From Manduca sexta (taxonomy: Eukaryota > Arthropoda > Insecta > Lepidoptera > Sphingidae): DNA of 64,000 nt. The position numbers and the translations under genes are program-made. The DNA is taken from contig NC_051131.1 in NCBI RefSeq assembly GCF_014839805.1, positions 11,520,913 to 11,584,912 of the forward strand, given 5' to 3'. The notes under the pieces are model-generated. The model made no database searches, was not told the origin of the DNA, and saw only the letters and a program-made list of their open reading frames with translations. Positions 28,145 through 41,600 of this stretch are shown here, piece by piece (the first letter of the stretch is position 1; each line of letters begins with the position of its first letter).

Positions 28145-28406
28145 ACCCCCTTATTCATAAACGTTTTTTATCTAAGGACGAAGTAAAGCTGTGATAACAA
28201 GCCTGTTTCTCAGTGCCCAACGGCACTGAGAAATAGACATAGGGCCGTTGTGATTGGTTAATATTGTTGTATTTCAATGTTAGCCAATCACAACGGCCCT
28301 ACGTCTACGCACTGCGAAGACTGCCATGCCGTCAGCACTGAGAAACAGACTTGTTATCACAGCCTTACTCGATCGTTCGATAAAAAACGTCTATGAATAA
28401 GGGAGT
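28145..28406. mobile_element. Long-inverted-repeat foldback MITE
   Basis: The left arm (acccccttattcataaacgt, then gctgtgataacaagcctgtt) and the right arm are imperfect reverse complements over more than 100 bases, including an inner pair around ccgttgtgattggttaa. It is flanked by TA on the left. Confidence 0.82.
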
Positions 28407-28686
28407 AAGTGTGTAAGAACAAATTGATACCATACAGCGTAAAAATATTTTTTGTACGCATTCATGAAAGTATGTTAGAAAACTTGCAGAAACCGACTTC
28501 CTCCAGTATTTTTTACCATATAAACTATAATGTATACCATATACCATATAAATAATAACTATAAACTATAATGGAAAGCATCTACATTTTGAAGCTTGCA
28601 TGGCTTGCGGCAATAATCATGTGTAATATTAATATTGAGATATTGCTGCTAGTGTAAATGTTTCTTTTTCTATATTTATGGAAAAA

Positions 28687-28880
28687 TGACCCCACTACAC
28701 CTGATGGTAAGTGGAGTCCAATAGAATGTCGACTGACGAACTATGATTATGTCGGCTCCACTCACACAATTTTGCCGGCCTGTTGGAACCGGATATAAAC
28801 ACGCTGAACCCGGAACGCAACACACTTACGTGCGCCACTATACCGGACTTTAACACCTTGTATACGGTGGTCGCTATGCG
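28687..28880 (-). repeat. Interspersed repeat (family E)
   Basis: A reverse-strand copy running from the ccactacacctgatggtaag end to the tataccggac / gtatacggtggtcgctat end. Confidence 0.72.
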
Positions 28881-29922
28881 AACGGATATTAACTGAATCT
28901 GGAAGATTTTCCGTAATATATTACTGCAAAAACATGCTAGTCTAATCATTATGATTACAAATGCATAAGTCACAGCTGATCATAAGTTCCTGTTATATAT
29001 ATTTTTTACATTAAGCCGTACCGAGCGAATATGTCTGCGTCAAACATGTGTTTTAAAGTGGTTACGTAATTAAATTGCTCTTGAATATTCTTACTGGCGA
29101 GGAACTATGGCCATAGTGCTGAATTAACATAATATGGACTGTTTCTTACCCTGGAAAATTGGATTTATTTTGGTAATAAACTTCGGCGAGGAATTCAAAC
29201 CTAGTTTTATCATGTTTTTAACAATTTATATAATAATTAAGTAACTCCTTTTTTGGAAATGGGTTGTAAAATAGTCGTCAACATTAATCGTATTTATAGT
29301 TAGTAATCATATGTTATAATTCATAAAATACCGAAGTCCGCTTTCCGATGGTCTCGTAACTCCTCCAAAGATAAGTCACGTAATTAGACGTTGTTTGTAT
29401 TTTCATGTTAGATAATGGTGATAAAAATAAATAAATTGTCGAGTGGAAAATAAACTATATTATACCTCACAGCACGCGTTTTGCGATTATTCGAGATTTT
29501 TATTTATCATGGAACTGTGTTGTTGCGAACAAGATATTATACAGGGTCATTTTGACATTGCGTTTCTTAATGAAACCATATAATAGTCTATTTAATAATA
29601 TTTCTTTAAAATACTCTTACTATTTTCTGTAATCATAGATATAGTATAAAAAAGTGTAATTTTAGAACAAAATAAGTACCAACTAATTGTGACAAGCCCT
29701 AATGCTTCTACTGCTACTCCAAGAGATTTCGTCGGACCGTTAATATAAAACTGTCTGAATATACCTACGTGGTTTATACAAATCATAATATTTGCACTTA
29801 TTTGCAGTGAAAATGATGTAAAAAACTAACCGGTATTTTTGCGGAAATATTCTTTTCAAAGATGATTTTTGTCACGATCTTAGAAGTAGATCTTTGCTGG
29901 TGGTAATATATACTTTCAACCG

Positions 29923-30122
29923 ACCGGATAGCGACTACCGTACACAAGATGTTAAAACGCGTCATAGTGGCCCACGTAAATGTCACGATCCGGGATTATA
30001 TATAGATATATCCGGTTCCAACAGGCCGGAATAATTATGTCGGTAATCATCTCTCAACAGTCAACATTCTATTGAATCTATCTCCACTTACCATCAGGTA
30101 CAGTAGCGTCGCTTTGCCGTGC
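29923..30122 (+). repeat. Interspersed repeat (family E)
   Basis: A copy from gcgactaccgtacacaagat to cttaccatcaggtacagtag. Confidence 0.72.
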
Positions 30123-30191
30123 GATAAAGTAAAGAACGGTTCATTCAGTAACGCAATGTCAAAATTACCCCATATAGTAAAAATATTTGAG

Positions 30192-30370
30192 GGCTGTTTC
30201 ACAAGTTTAAAGTAAATGCTGTTCATCACATAAATGAATGAGCCTATAAAATACAAAAGTCACACTCTAATCAGTGCCAAATAGATAGTAATAAAATAAG
30301 TGCTATCTACATTAGCTGTTTAATACCATAACTGTCAAATATAATGTATTTTAAACTTGTGAAACAGGCC
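30192..30370. mobile_element. MITE with GGCTGTTTCACAAG ends
   Basis: The ends ggctgtttcacaagtttaaa and tttaaacttgtgaaacaggc are near-perfect inverted repeats around an AT-rich core. Diverged relatives lie at about 24233-24392 and 63783-63880. Confidence 0.75.
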
Positions 30371-30424
30371 AATAATCCGATATCGTCATAATAATTAAAA
30401 CATCACTATAATTTACGACCGCTT

Positions 30425-30650
30425 CTATAAGCGGTTGCTAAACTCTATCTTACTTATAAACATGTTTTAGCGTGAAAAGGTGGTTAAGAATTGCTTAAAT
30501 AGCTGTCAAAAACATCACCGATTCCTATTTTAAACCTTATTAACTGGCAAGATGGCGGGTTTTGACTTACAGCTGATCGAGAAATTTGTGTTTTAACTAA
30601 GCATAGCTTTGAGAATTTTTTATAAGTAAGACTATATTATAGCGAATTGT
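30425..30650 (-). repeat. Inverted partner of the repeat at 12285-12490
   Basis: Holds tttaaaccttattaactggc, aagatggcgggttttgactt and acagctgatcgagaaat, the reverse complement of the left copy with substitutions. Confidence 0.65.
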
Positions 30651-31229
30651 TTACATTCTATTCTTCTATAAGGACTCACTCAATCGCCAAGGAGTAAACA
30701 AATGAAATGCATTATTAATTTTCTGAATACGAAGGAACTTTATTTGACCAATAACAGACAAATATTTTGTAAACCATATCATTCTCCAAACAGTTCTCAT
30801 TACATGAAACAGTGCGATACAATAATATTTTGCGTGATATGAATCCGATAACAATTTTAATTCACAAATTTTAATGTGCAGTTAATTAGAAGATATGGAA
30901 TCAGTATTGTAAATATTAAAGACAGATAATGCATGATTTATCTTATAGAAATATTAGATAACATCAGAAAGACATTTTGTATATTAAATTCTCGTAATAT
31001 GAATAATAGAAAATATGAATACATTTCTTAATACTATTTATAGAATCACAAAGTTAACATTCACACATAAAGATAAAATACAGTTGAATAAATATAATAA
31101 AGCTTCACATCTAGATACTTATTTGATACAAAATCTTTACCATGGTCATTTAATAATACTACGTGGTTAGAAACGTGCCAAATTATTATAGATAAAATAA
31201 GTAAAAAAAATAATACTGCACAACTAAAC

Positions 31230-32490
31230 TTAACAATAAAATATCTTTATTTACAAACATATTACGAAATAATCACAACTGTACATTTGGCATTAGCATC
31301 AATAAAGTTTAATTCACGTGTTTAACCGGACGCGAGAATATTCTATTGGAAAAATTATAATCAAAACATTAAACTATATAGTTAGAGAGCGGACATCAGG
31401 GTAAAATTTTTACTCCAAAAGTTATCACCAATTGGCAAGTCGCTGTCTTATTTGAAATGTTCGTATGACAAGATGTCACAACGTCCTTAGATATGAATAC
31501 CAAAATAATATATGAACTGAAAATATGCTAATATTCGCATTAAAAACGGGCATATCATGATATGGAAAAAATATGAAGTATTACATTATGTTTTGCTATT
31601 TCACGATAGATTGAGTAACCATCACATAAGCTCAAAATTTTTGTATAACAATCTTCCCAATGTCCGCTCTGTATAATCTTAGAACTCTTTGTAATATCTA
31701 CACGGAAAGAAAAAAAAACAGGATACAATAAAATACTAACAGTCCGGTAAAATTTACATAAATATTATCTTTGAATAAAATAAGAATCGTACGCGAACTA
31801 ACAATTGTATAAAATAAATTCCAACAGACATATTTAAAACTTTAAACAACTAACAAAAATATATATTTAAAATATACAATTAGCGATAAATGGACAATAT
31901 TTGATGAAGTCAAAATGTAATTACAAGTATCTTTATATTAAATGGAATTGAATTACACCTAAATACTACGCAATTATTAAATTCTCAAGTATTCAAAATT
32001 ATTTTAATTCATACAATTTTATAGAATTTTGAAGCAAGATAAAGGTAGTTGAAATAGCGATGAATTGTGCGTTATATAATCCACCCTGCTTAAAAAGGAT
32101 ACTTACTAAAATAACAGCCTATTGACATAAACAAATAATACTGGAATGGAATGCATAAATTCATTGCGGTCGATTATTCCAATCGTTCCAATGCTAGTAA
32201 GTATGTACAGTCGAAACTCATGGACACAACCTCTGTACCGAAAATGTTTAATGACTACACACAAAACGCTCCAACAAAGCGAAAAATTGAAGGGAAATAA
32301 TTGACCATTTGTATATCAAGAAATCTGTCAATTTGTGAATAATAGCTTAGGAACTGACAGCTCGTAAAACAAAATGGAAACATTTCGATATACGTTAGCA
32401 TAAAGCTTTAAATTGCAAGTTTCAAGTGTTCAAAATCTGAGGGTTGATTGGTTTGGTGAGCGAGTTGGTGTGGAACCTGGAGGATCGGCG
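31230..32490 (-). other. Probable Nos 3' untranslated region with AATAAA
   Basis: Downstream of the Nos stop, the first canonical AATAAA on the minus strand is at 31246 to 31251, followed by a T/G-rich stretch (TTGTTAAGTTTAGTTGTG). That gives a 3' UTR of about 1.25 kb in which I see no recognisable repeat. Variant ATTAAA signals occur closer to the stop, so a shorter end is possible. Confidence 0.5.
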
Positions 32491-32601
32491 TCATGGCTGC
32501 GAAGCGACGCGGTTCCTACGGGCAGACTCCCGGGAGGCGCTGTGGACCTCGGCTGTGCGGAGTGTGATGCCGAAGATGTCCTCGTGGTAGCGATTTTCCT
32601 C
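32491..32601 (-). CDS. Nos: Nos exon 22: C-terminal tail and stop
   Basis: It encodes [19 protein letters not shown] followed by a short Ser/Arg-rich tail and TGA, 36 residues in all. NRYHEDIFG is the conserved NOS C-terminal block. The tail beyond it modulates electron transfer in known NOS isoforms. Acceptor tttag. Confidence 0.96.
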   Translation of the reverse strand, partial: EENRYHEDIFGITLRTAEVHSASRESARRNRVASQP

Positions 32602-35600
32602 CTAAATATTAAGAATAATCCAATTATGATTGATCCGTAAAAATCTTTATTATTGGTAAATGATGTTGTAAATAAATAAAATAATTTATTAGTCACGTAG
32701 GAGAACATAGTTGCAATATCTATATTTGCCACGAATCAGCAGTGTGTAGTTACTGTTGTGTTCCCATTTGAAGAATATTGTAGCCAGTGTAACTGCTAGA
32801 CATAAGACTTAACATCTCATGGCATGATGGCAAGCGCATGGGAATACCAAACAATACTTTATAATTCAAGGTGTTGGATAAAGTTCATACTGTTTATGAA
32901 CATCGTATCGTTTACCATCAGGTGAACGGCAACCTCGTCACGTCATTCAAAGCAATAAAAAAACTTATGTCAGGTCAAGATGCATAGTCATAATTGTAAT
33001 TATAATAATACTTAGATTTTTTACGTTAATTAACCTGAAATATCAAAGGATATCTTAAAATTAAAGAGAAAATAAGCCAACATAAATGATCGAATAATCA
33101 TAAGATCCTTCCTTTACCTTAAGCATAAACATGAAGTTCTGTACTTGTTCGTCTGACATGTTTCCGTGTTTCTTAACTATGCCTTTCAGTTTCTGGTGGA
33201 CATCTTCAGCCATCTTACAATCACCGCACACGTAGAAATGAGCGCCTTTATTTATGAGCAAATCGTGAATCTCTGCACCTTCTTTCTCTGCTAGCTCTTG
33301 AACGTACATCTTAAAAAAAAAATAAAGTTATAACTTGCAGTATCCTGTAAAATTTTAACACCAAAAAACCAAATGCACTTACTTTTGGAACATTTTTCTC
33401 CCTCGATAAAGCAAGGAAAACTTTTGAAAGAACGCCTTCTTTAAGAGCCTGCTCTTTTTCTTCTCGATACAAATCCATGGTTCTTGTTCGACATCCGAAG
33501 AACAACCAGATAGGTCCCGAGGTTGGACGCGTGCGTGAATTGAGTTGAGCCTTGCGGTGATGCCAGAAACCGCGGAAAGGCGCTATACCTGTTCCTGGAC
33601 CGATCAGTATGAGCGGAACGGACAGGTCTTGGGGAAGGTGGAAATTTGGTGCACTGAAATAAAATAAGAGTTTTAGAGGTATTTAAAAGTATAATTAAAT
33701 TAAATCTCATATTCGATAAAATAATTACCTTCGAATGAAAAGATAAACTTCATCACCAGCTTTACGCTCCATGAGATAGTTTGAGCAAACACCATAATGC
33801 ACAGGTCCTTCCCCATCTATAGAAACATGACATCATACATTTTTAAAAAATATAAATATAATTATGATTAACGTCTAATTAATGCCGATAATTTCAGCTA
33901 TCTCATACCTCATTGTTTTAAACAGACATTTAAAAATAGATCATATTGTAAACATTTCAGTGGAATTCAACGTAACGTATGTGGGAATGGACAATAATAA
34001 ACTATGAGACATTAATGCATTACGCTGTTTACGTAGAAGGCTAAAATTGTTTTCTGACCTTGAGTTTTGTACGTAACGACGGCGACTGTAAGGTGTAATC
34101 TTTTCGGGTGAGCAATTGGTGACGATGAGATCGAGTAAAATCTTGGCTGCAATGGAGACAGCAGCGCGGCTAGTAACGAAGCACTGGGTTTTGTTGACGG
34201 GAACTGATCTAGCACTTCAGGTAATGTTGGAAAGTGGAAGTGACGCCAATCTTCGTATGCTCCTGGGTCCTATAGATAAAGATGAATCAGTTTTATTGCA
34301 TATTATCCAAAAGTCGTTATTCTATATACGCTTTAAAAAGAGTATTATAAATACTCACAGTAGCCAATAAATTAAGTTGTTTCTTCTCTTCTTCATTGTC
34401 ACAAGTTGTGGCTAAATACTGAAGCAGAATCGTGGTTGGTGGTGTAGTGATATCCAAGAAACGAGTGAAAAGTTCGCGTACACTCAAAATTGGCAATCTT
34501 TCATGTGGCTCCCAAGATTTTACTGGACCTGTTATAAAAAAAAACAAATAACATAATTGCCGCCACGAACAACTCTTGAAAAAATCTTACTAGTTTCGAC
34601 ATTCGTTTAGATATAATATATCACACAGCAATTGTCTATAAAATAACATAATTATATGTTTACCACTTGATGTGTGAGTTTCTTTCATAAGCTGCAGTTG
34701 CAAAGGCTCATCGTAATCATCAACATCTTTCATTCTGGATAATAGACGATCAACAAGTTCCTTGCGATTGCACGCTATTATCCCCACATGGTCTCCTGGA
34801 TTGTATTTGATCTCCTCCTATCCAACATTTTTAATTAGTAACTATCGTGTAATACGCTCGAAATAAATTTAATATCAAATGCACATTTTACCTTAGGTTC
34901 CATGTCTATGAAAATGGTGGATCTTTCGGCTGAGGCGTCTCCCAAATCCTTATTGGCTTTCACTATACAAGTGACGAACTGCCTGTTCAATGCTTTCTGC
35001 AAAGCAGCATGGAGAGTTGGGGGACGACAGCCCGCACTGGCGAACCTCACTGTCTCCTCACTCAACGCCACTGTACCTAAAGCCCTCTTTGCTTCCTGGA
35101 GAGTTTCATCATCATCCAGACAGAAGGTTTCGCAAGACACCTGTTACATAAAAAGGTGTGATCATTATAGCTTCCGTTGAATGAGTCGACATGGAAAGCC
35201 GCGGGGTTTCCATGAATAGCAATTGTTATAAAAACCAATCAAATTAGAAGTAGCATAATGACACTACATATTAGCAGATGTAACAATGGATTCAAGCTAT
35301 TCGATACGGTCATCAATTAGTTACGTATTGTTTCTAGGAACTCACGTTGAAGACGCTCGAGGCCCATTTCCGGAAGGCCTGGTCTTGTCCGCACATTTCG
35401 TCACCGGTGGCAAGGTCATGGATTCGTTCACCTCCGAGGTCGCCAAGCAACTTGTCCACGTATTTACCGAAGTTACAAAAGTTTGGATACGCGCTAGAAC
35501 CAAGTGCGAAAACCGCAAAGCGAACGTTGCTCAGCGGGCCGAAACTATCGATGGATGTGGCATCGGTTGTACTTCCTAAAATGTAACAGTTTTAGTTTTC

Positions 35601-38600
35601 TAGAAATGCTTATACACTTATTCCGTGACGTTTTTGCTTATATACAACTGTCTAACTTTACCTTTTAGTGATTCTAGACGACTCAATTTTTTTGTATTCC
35701 CAGCGCCATAACGTTGTAAATCGCTGTTCGCTTTTATGAATGACTTGGGCGTCAACATTTGATTTCTGCCAATAAAATATTACGTAATTATTTTTTTACT
35801 ATTCTCCAAGAATAAATATAGCATTTTAAATATAGTGTAACGTTTTTACCCAGAGGCGTCATCACCAACTTGATCAGCATACAATAGTTCGCAAAGATGT
35901 TCACCAAATTCCTAAGAGCAATAAAGTTTTATTACATAAATAATTCCTATAAAAACACTTCAAAGCGGTGCGTCTGTGCGTCATTATTATTACTCACAAC
36001 GCCGTTCTCTGGAGGATCCCCGTTTCCGAAAGTCGACGTGACAACGAGCAGAAGGGCTTCGTGTTCAATCGAAGTTATGTCATAATCCGCCATGCAATGT
36101 ACCTACGAATATATATTTTTATGAACTTCCTTGTCGGATTGTATATGCGTTGTCAATCTCATTCAATATTTACCTGCGCATTGAAGGCGTGTCCAAATAT
36201 CACTCCTAACTCCTTGGCGTATTGTTCAGATTTGCCAGTCTCGGTTGCATACAGAACAGTAGCTTTGATTCTCTTTGAAAGGGCTCGACCGAACAGTTTC
36301 GATGTGAATTTGACGGCGCGGGCTATCTGCTTGAAATGGAACTTCCTATTTATAGGCCTCTTGCCGGTGATTGGTTTGGATTTCTGCCATTGATGGGTCT
36401 TCCAAGCGGGCTCCTGGTATTGAAGTTTTTTTTTCATAAAATGTGAATATGTACAAATTATATAGATATTTATACCTATCTCTACTCCACAGGTAGATCA
36501 AATTTATTATACGGGCCAATGAAGTTATTGGAAATACACAGCAGAAACTGTCGTAAATTGTTACTAAAATCTAACATAATAAATGAGAATGAATACCTGA
36601 TATTCATACGAAGGCCTTAAGTAATAGAGCGCCATTTCCTGGTGGAACACTGGAGTGATGGACGATGACATCGGAGGTACGATCCATATCCAATCAGCTG
36701 GACATCCCGACCTGCATTATAAAACCAAGTTGAAATAGTGAATTACGATGACCTCACAGTAAAGCGGCATAAATGACAAAACATTGTATATGTTTGTAAA
36801 AAATGTTCTATTTTTGTGCATTTAAAAAAATAACAACTTTTACTTCTTTATTGCGTAAATTGATTATACTTTTGTAAAACAACCTTTATGATGCCGATGT
36901 AGAAACACACTCATCAATCCATATTATTATGTTTCTAGTAAAGTTATATTTCGGTTCTAAAAGCTACGTAGGAAGCATTATTTTAACTATCGCAGTATGA
37001 GACTTCGGGTATCGCCTAGACCAGGAGTAAGTAATAACAATAATAATATCAGCCCTGTATTAAATACTGTCCCACTACTGGGCACAGGCCTACTCTACAA
37101 CTGAGAGGGATTTGGCCTTAGTCCACCACGATGGCCTAGTGCGGATTGGAAGCATTCACTCACCCTCAAAATTCCTATAAAGAATTTTTGAGGTTTACAC
37201 TGCGCAGGTTTCCTGTCAATGTTTACCTTTATCGTTAAAGCAAGCGATAATTCACAAAGAATACACACATAATTTTAGACAAGTCAGAAATGTGGGCTCT
37301 TGGGTTTTGAACCTGCAATCATTCGTCACAGCAGTCCGTTCCACACACAACTAGCCTATCGCCGCACGCAATAGTCAATACCAGAAGTATGAGACTGTTA
37401 TTTTATTTCCGATCAAAATAAGCGTATCTTGGTGGAACTATTTTAACGATTATGTATATTTATATAAATGTTAATTAATAAAGTTGCTGCTTATATCAAT
37501 ATTCTAATTAGTATGCGACAGCAAATTGCTTGATTATAAGGAAAACGGATTCATTTGTAAAGGTAAAATATTGTTTAGTTTTAAGAATGCTATGAATATT
37601 TTATCATTTCAATAAGTACAATAAAAAATAAAGTAACTAAAGACTAATCGAGTATTATCTTAATGTTATAAATAAGAATTACCTTAATTACATATCTCAA
37701 TTTAGAATTAGTCTTGCTCTTTTTGACAAAATTTTACCTAATGTTACTTCCTAATAGATTTAATCCCGGTTTGTCGTGATATCAAATCCCATAGAAATAT
37801 TTGTATATTCCAAAGTGATGACTATAAAAAATAATATTATTTGATTTTATGTAACACGAATAATAATGCAGTAAATAATATAATATTTCCCGTATTATAG
37901 TGTAAAAATATTGCGGCTACATTGTGATAAAATCAATTTGATTTACATTGTTATACATTAGTTTTGATACGCCATAAATGTTTTAATTGTTATACGAAAT
38001 GCTCGCGGAAGCCAAATCGGAGCAGATGGCGATCCAGCGGAGGTTTTAATGTTGTTTCCAGTAACTGCCGAAACTCTACGAGTAACTCTAGTGCTCATAT
38101 CGTCTGACATAAGTTTTAATAACTTTGGAAATGTACCAAGATGTCTCGAAGGAACTGATACAGATGTTGAGAATATTATGTAGATATGTGAGGATTAAGG
38201 TGACATTAATAAATTATATTTAGATATGTCATATTTATGACATATCTAAATATAATTGCACGATAAAATTGTTTATAGTTTACCTAACCATATGATGTTA
38301 AACGTAAACCGAGAAAAATAACCTTAATGCATTGTGACAATTTGTTTTGTAAATAACAGACCACAATATTCTTACATAATCATATTTAGCGCAAATATTA
38401 TAACTGACACGATCATAACATTATATTCGATATACATTTATAAATGTTTCCTATCAGTCAAAATATCGATACTGTATGTTCTAGCCATACTAGGTCGTCA
38501 AATATTCCTAAAGCAAATGATTTAGGCCATGACGTCACGCTGATCTACGTCTAACCTATCAGTGAAGACGCAAACGCAAACAATCACACGGGGTACATGA

Positions 38601-41600
38601 CAATGTTTACGGATTCTGTCCAACACATGTCGATGCGCCATGTGGCAAAATGATGTAAGTAAAAAATGTACTCATTTGACATGTAAAGTGGATTCAAATA
38701 ATGGAGTTTTTTTGGTTGGATGTTATTTGAACGGTTTACGTGTTCTGATCTTCAAAATGATTAATATGAAATTTTTTAAGATTTTATTAGACTGAGGTTT
38801 TATAAAAAGAAATAAATTCGTACGTGACATAAGCAGTTAATAGTTATAAATTAGTTTAGGGAAGAAAAAATAAGACCAAATATTCCTGATTTTGCTTGAA
38901 TGTTTTTAAACGAGCAAGGCTAAATAAGATTAAACGCACAAAATTATTTTATCCTTATAGTTTAAATCAAATTTGAAACGTTTGAAATCGTTGTTTCCGT
39001 TCATTCAAAAAGTACTTTTGCTAGAAAAACTCATCATCTCAGCCACAGGCAGTCCACTGCTGAACATAGGCCTCCCCCAAGGATCTCCACATCGACCTGT
39101 TGGAAGCGGCCTGCATCCAGCGACTTCCAACGACCTTAGCCAGGTTGTCCGTCCACCTTGTAGGCGGGCGTCCGACATTTCTCTTGCAAGAAGAACTAAA
39201 AATACAAAATTGTACCTATACCGCTTTGTCTCGTTGGGCCAAAATATTTATCTATCGTTTGTAACACGTTGCAAGGCTTCATCGATGACAGTTTAATTAT
39301 CTAGACAAGCCTGTTTATAATTAAGTTTTTGATTCTCATCCGCAAGCTGAATCTTTTAAATCACTTTAACTGTATTTGTCACGTACGCAAAACATATTTG
39401 TTTACATTTGAATTGTGTTCAACCTTGAATTATTAAATTAGATGTCTTTTATTCATTTGGATGCAATAAATCAGAAAATGTATGGGGAATATATACCAAA
39501 AACTACAGAATACGATAGACAAAGTCCTCCGCCGCGCCGCATCTGTCTGTCCGTGAACATGATAAACTCAAAAACTACTGAACAGATTTCGATTAAATTT
39601 GATATTGAGACCCTGGAGGGCGTAATCTATTTTTAATGAAAATATATAGCGAGCCTCATATCCTGGAAAATCTGTTTTACGCGGGCAAAGCCGCCAGCAA
39701 AAGCTAGTTTAAATATAATGCATATTGGAATCCAAAAATCACTGCCACTAACAAACAAACATATAAGTAGACCTATAAATGTCTTACCGCAATATACTAT
39801 GTATGTGTAAATGTTAAAGAATGTAAACAAAACATTTTATCATAATAAATGTTGTCATAACCTAATTCCGTTTTGTTACGGTATTTCTCACGGCACTAGC
39901 CTTTAATCGTTTTCCTTTATATAACCTTGTACATACAAACTTCTTCCGGCGACTCCACCCAAACTTTGCTGGACTGGTTGAAACTTTGACTGGACATTCT
40001 TTCTTGATGCAGGATACTTGAAGTCAGTTTTTGGTGCTATTCGTCTTAGGATTTAGTTCGGTTACTCCTTTTTTAGTTACGTCTTTATTTTCTTCAGGAA
40101 TGAGATTAAACTTCCTTTGGTTAAGTTAAGAATTTGCGTTACTCTCTATTTAATTTCTCTCCGCATTAACTACATTCGGTTACATTTCTATAATTATGAT
40201 CGATGTTTTACTTAAGTCGTTCACAGTATGTTTATTTTAGTCACATTTGTAGTGCCTTTACACAATTAAGCGGCGATAGCCTAGTTGGTTGTGGAACGGA
40301 CTTTCGAGACGAATGTCCGCAGGTTCAAATTCCAACCCTGACTTTTCTAAAAAATTATGTGTGTATTCTTTGTGAATTATGGCTTGCTTTAACGGTGAAA
40401 GAAAACATCGTGAGGAAACCTGCATACCTGAGAAATTCTCTATAGGGATTTTCGAGGGTTTGTGAAGTCTACCAATCCGCACTAGGCCAGCGTGGTGGAC
40501 TAAGGCCTAATCCCTCTCAGTAGTAGAGGAGGCCCGTGCCCAACAGTGGAACAGTATATAATAATACAGGGCTGATATTATTACACAATCACGAATTCAT
40601 TATACAATTTATCTCACGTTCCTTCACACTAATGTAATCACGAATAATTAAGTGGCAAATTACAATGTTAATTTGATTATTTTTACGTCCCGGATCCGGA
40701 TTTCCCAACGACATTGTAATAACCATTTAATTTGTTATGTCAAGAACTAGTTTTACTAACGTAATAAAGTAAAAAATAGGATCAATTACCCAGACTTTCC
40801 CATTCAATTGTAAATGTCCTGATGTTTGAATTCGACCATAGTTATGCGTAATATTATTTTAAATTAGGAATCACAATACTTGATGTTATTTAGATTCAGA
40901 TATATTTTTTTTTATTATGTTTTCACATCGAACTAGTGCAGAAAATTCAGTTTGAGTTTCCACCTGCTCTTTTGCCCCTCGATTTTCGACACAACACTAA
41001 AGCATAACACAAAAAGGTTTAAATAAACAGTTTCTATATCTGATATTAATACTAAACACAGAAATATTTTTAAACAAAAACTTCATTCGCACTCATTGAT
41101 TCATTGACTCAATGACAGCGTTCTCAATAAATATTAATTAACGTTGTATAAAAACACTAACTCATGAGCGTGATTACAACTGACGCAGTAAATCTTCAAG
41201 ATCAGACGCATTCTTCTTGTTTAATAATTAAAATACACTAATTTTCCATGATCAAATGGTAGACAGAAATGTACCAAAATTGCAGCCGCTACGTTAATAG
41301 AATATGGACCGAGTTACTATAGTTTTAGAATTGAGAGTTTTATAAAATCAAAGAGATACATATCAAGGATCTAAAAGGTTGCACTGTAAACAGTAATTAT
41401 GCAAACAGGTCAAGTTCAACAAAAATCATGAAGCTAAAATATTGCAACGTTGATTTAATTTGTTAGCTTAGTAAAGTTGAATAAATGTTTAAGACACATA
41501 CGTCGTAAAGTCGTGATTCATCATGATTGTAATTAAATAATAATAATAATAATAAATAATATCAGCCCTGTATTATATTTTGTCCCACTGCTGGGCACGG

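Larger units (their letters stand above)
17170..31229. other. Intergenic region between the two NOS loci
   Basis: No gene is supported. The stretch holds Helitrons (17813-18039, 26542-26801), SINE copies (22445-22774, 25419-25536, 22832-23013), LINE 3' ends (19990-20215, 28687-28880, 29923-30122), two inverted-repeat elements (28145-28406, 30192-30370) and a Helitron-like fragment (23882-24110). Several open frames of 60 to 105 codons fall in repeats or low-complexity AT sequence. Confidence 0.6.

Noticed and set aside
33307..33309. ATG at the start of the 33061-33309 frame as a gene start
   Set aside because: It lies immediately after a splice acceptor and is an internal Met of NOS exon 21.
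34116..36393. Plus-strand open frames opposite the NOS reductase exons (for example 34902-35180, 35286-35579, 35968-36393), and 32413-32640 opposite the last exon
   Set aside because: They are antisense shadows of strongly conserved minus-strand exons and show no recognisable protein.
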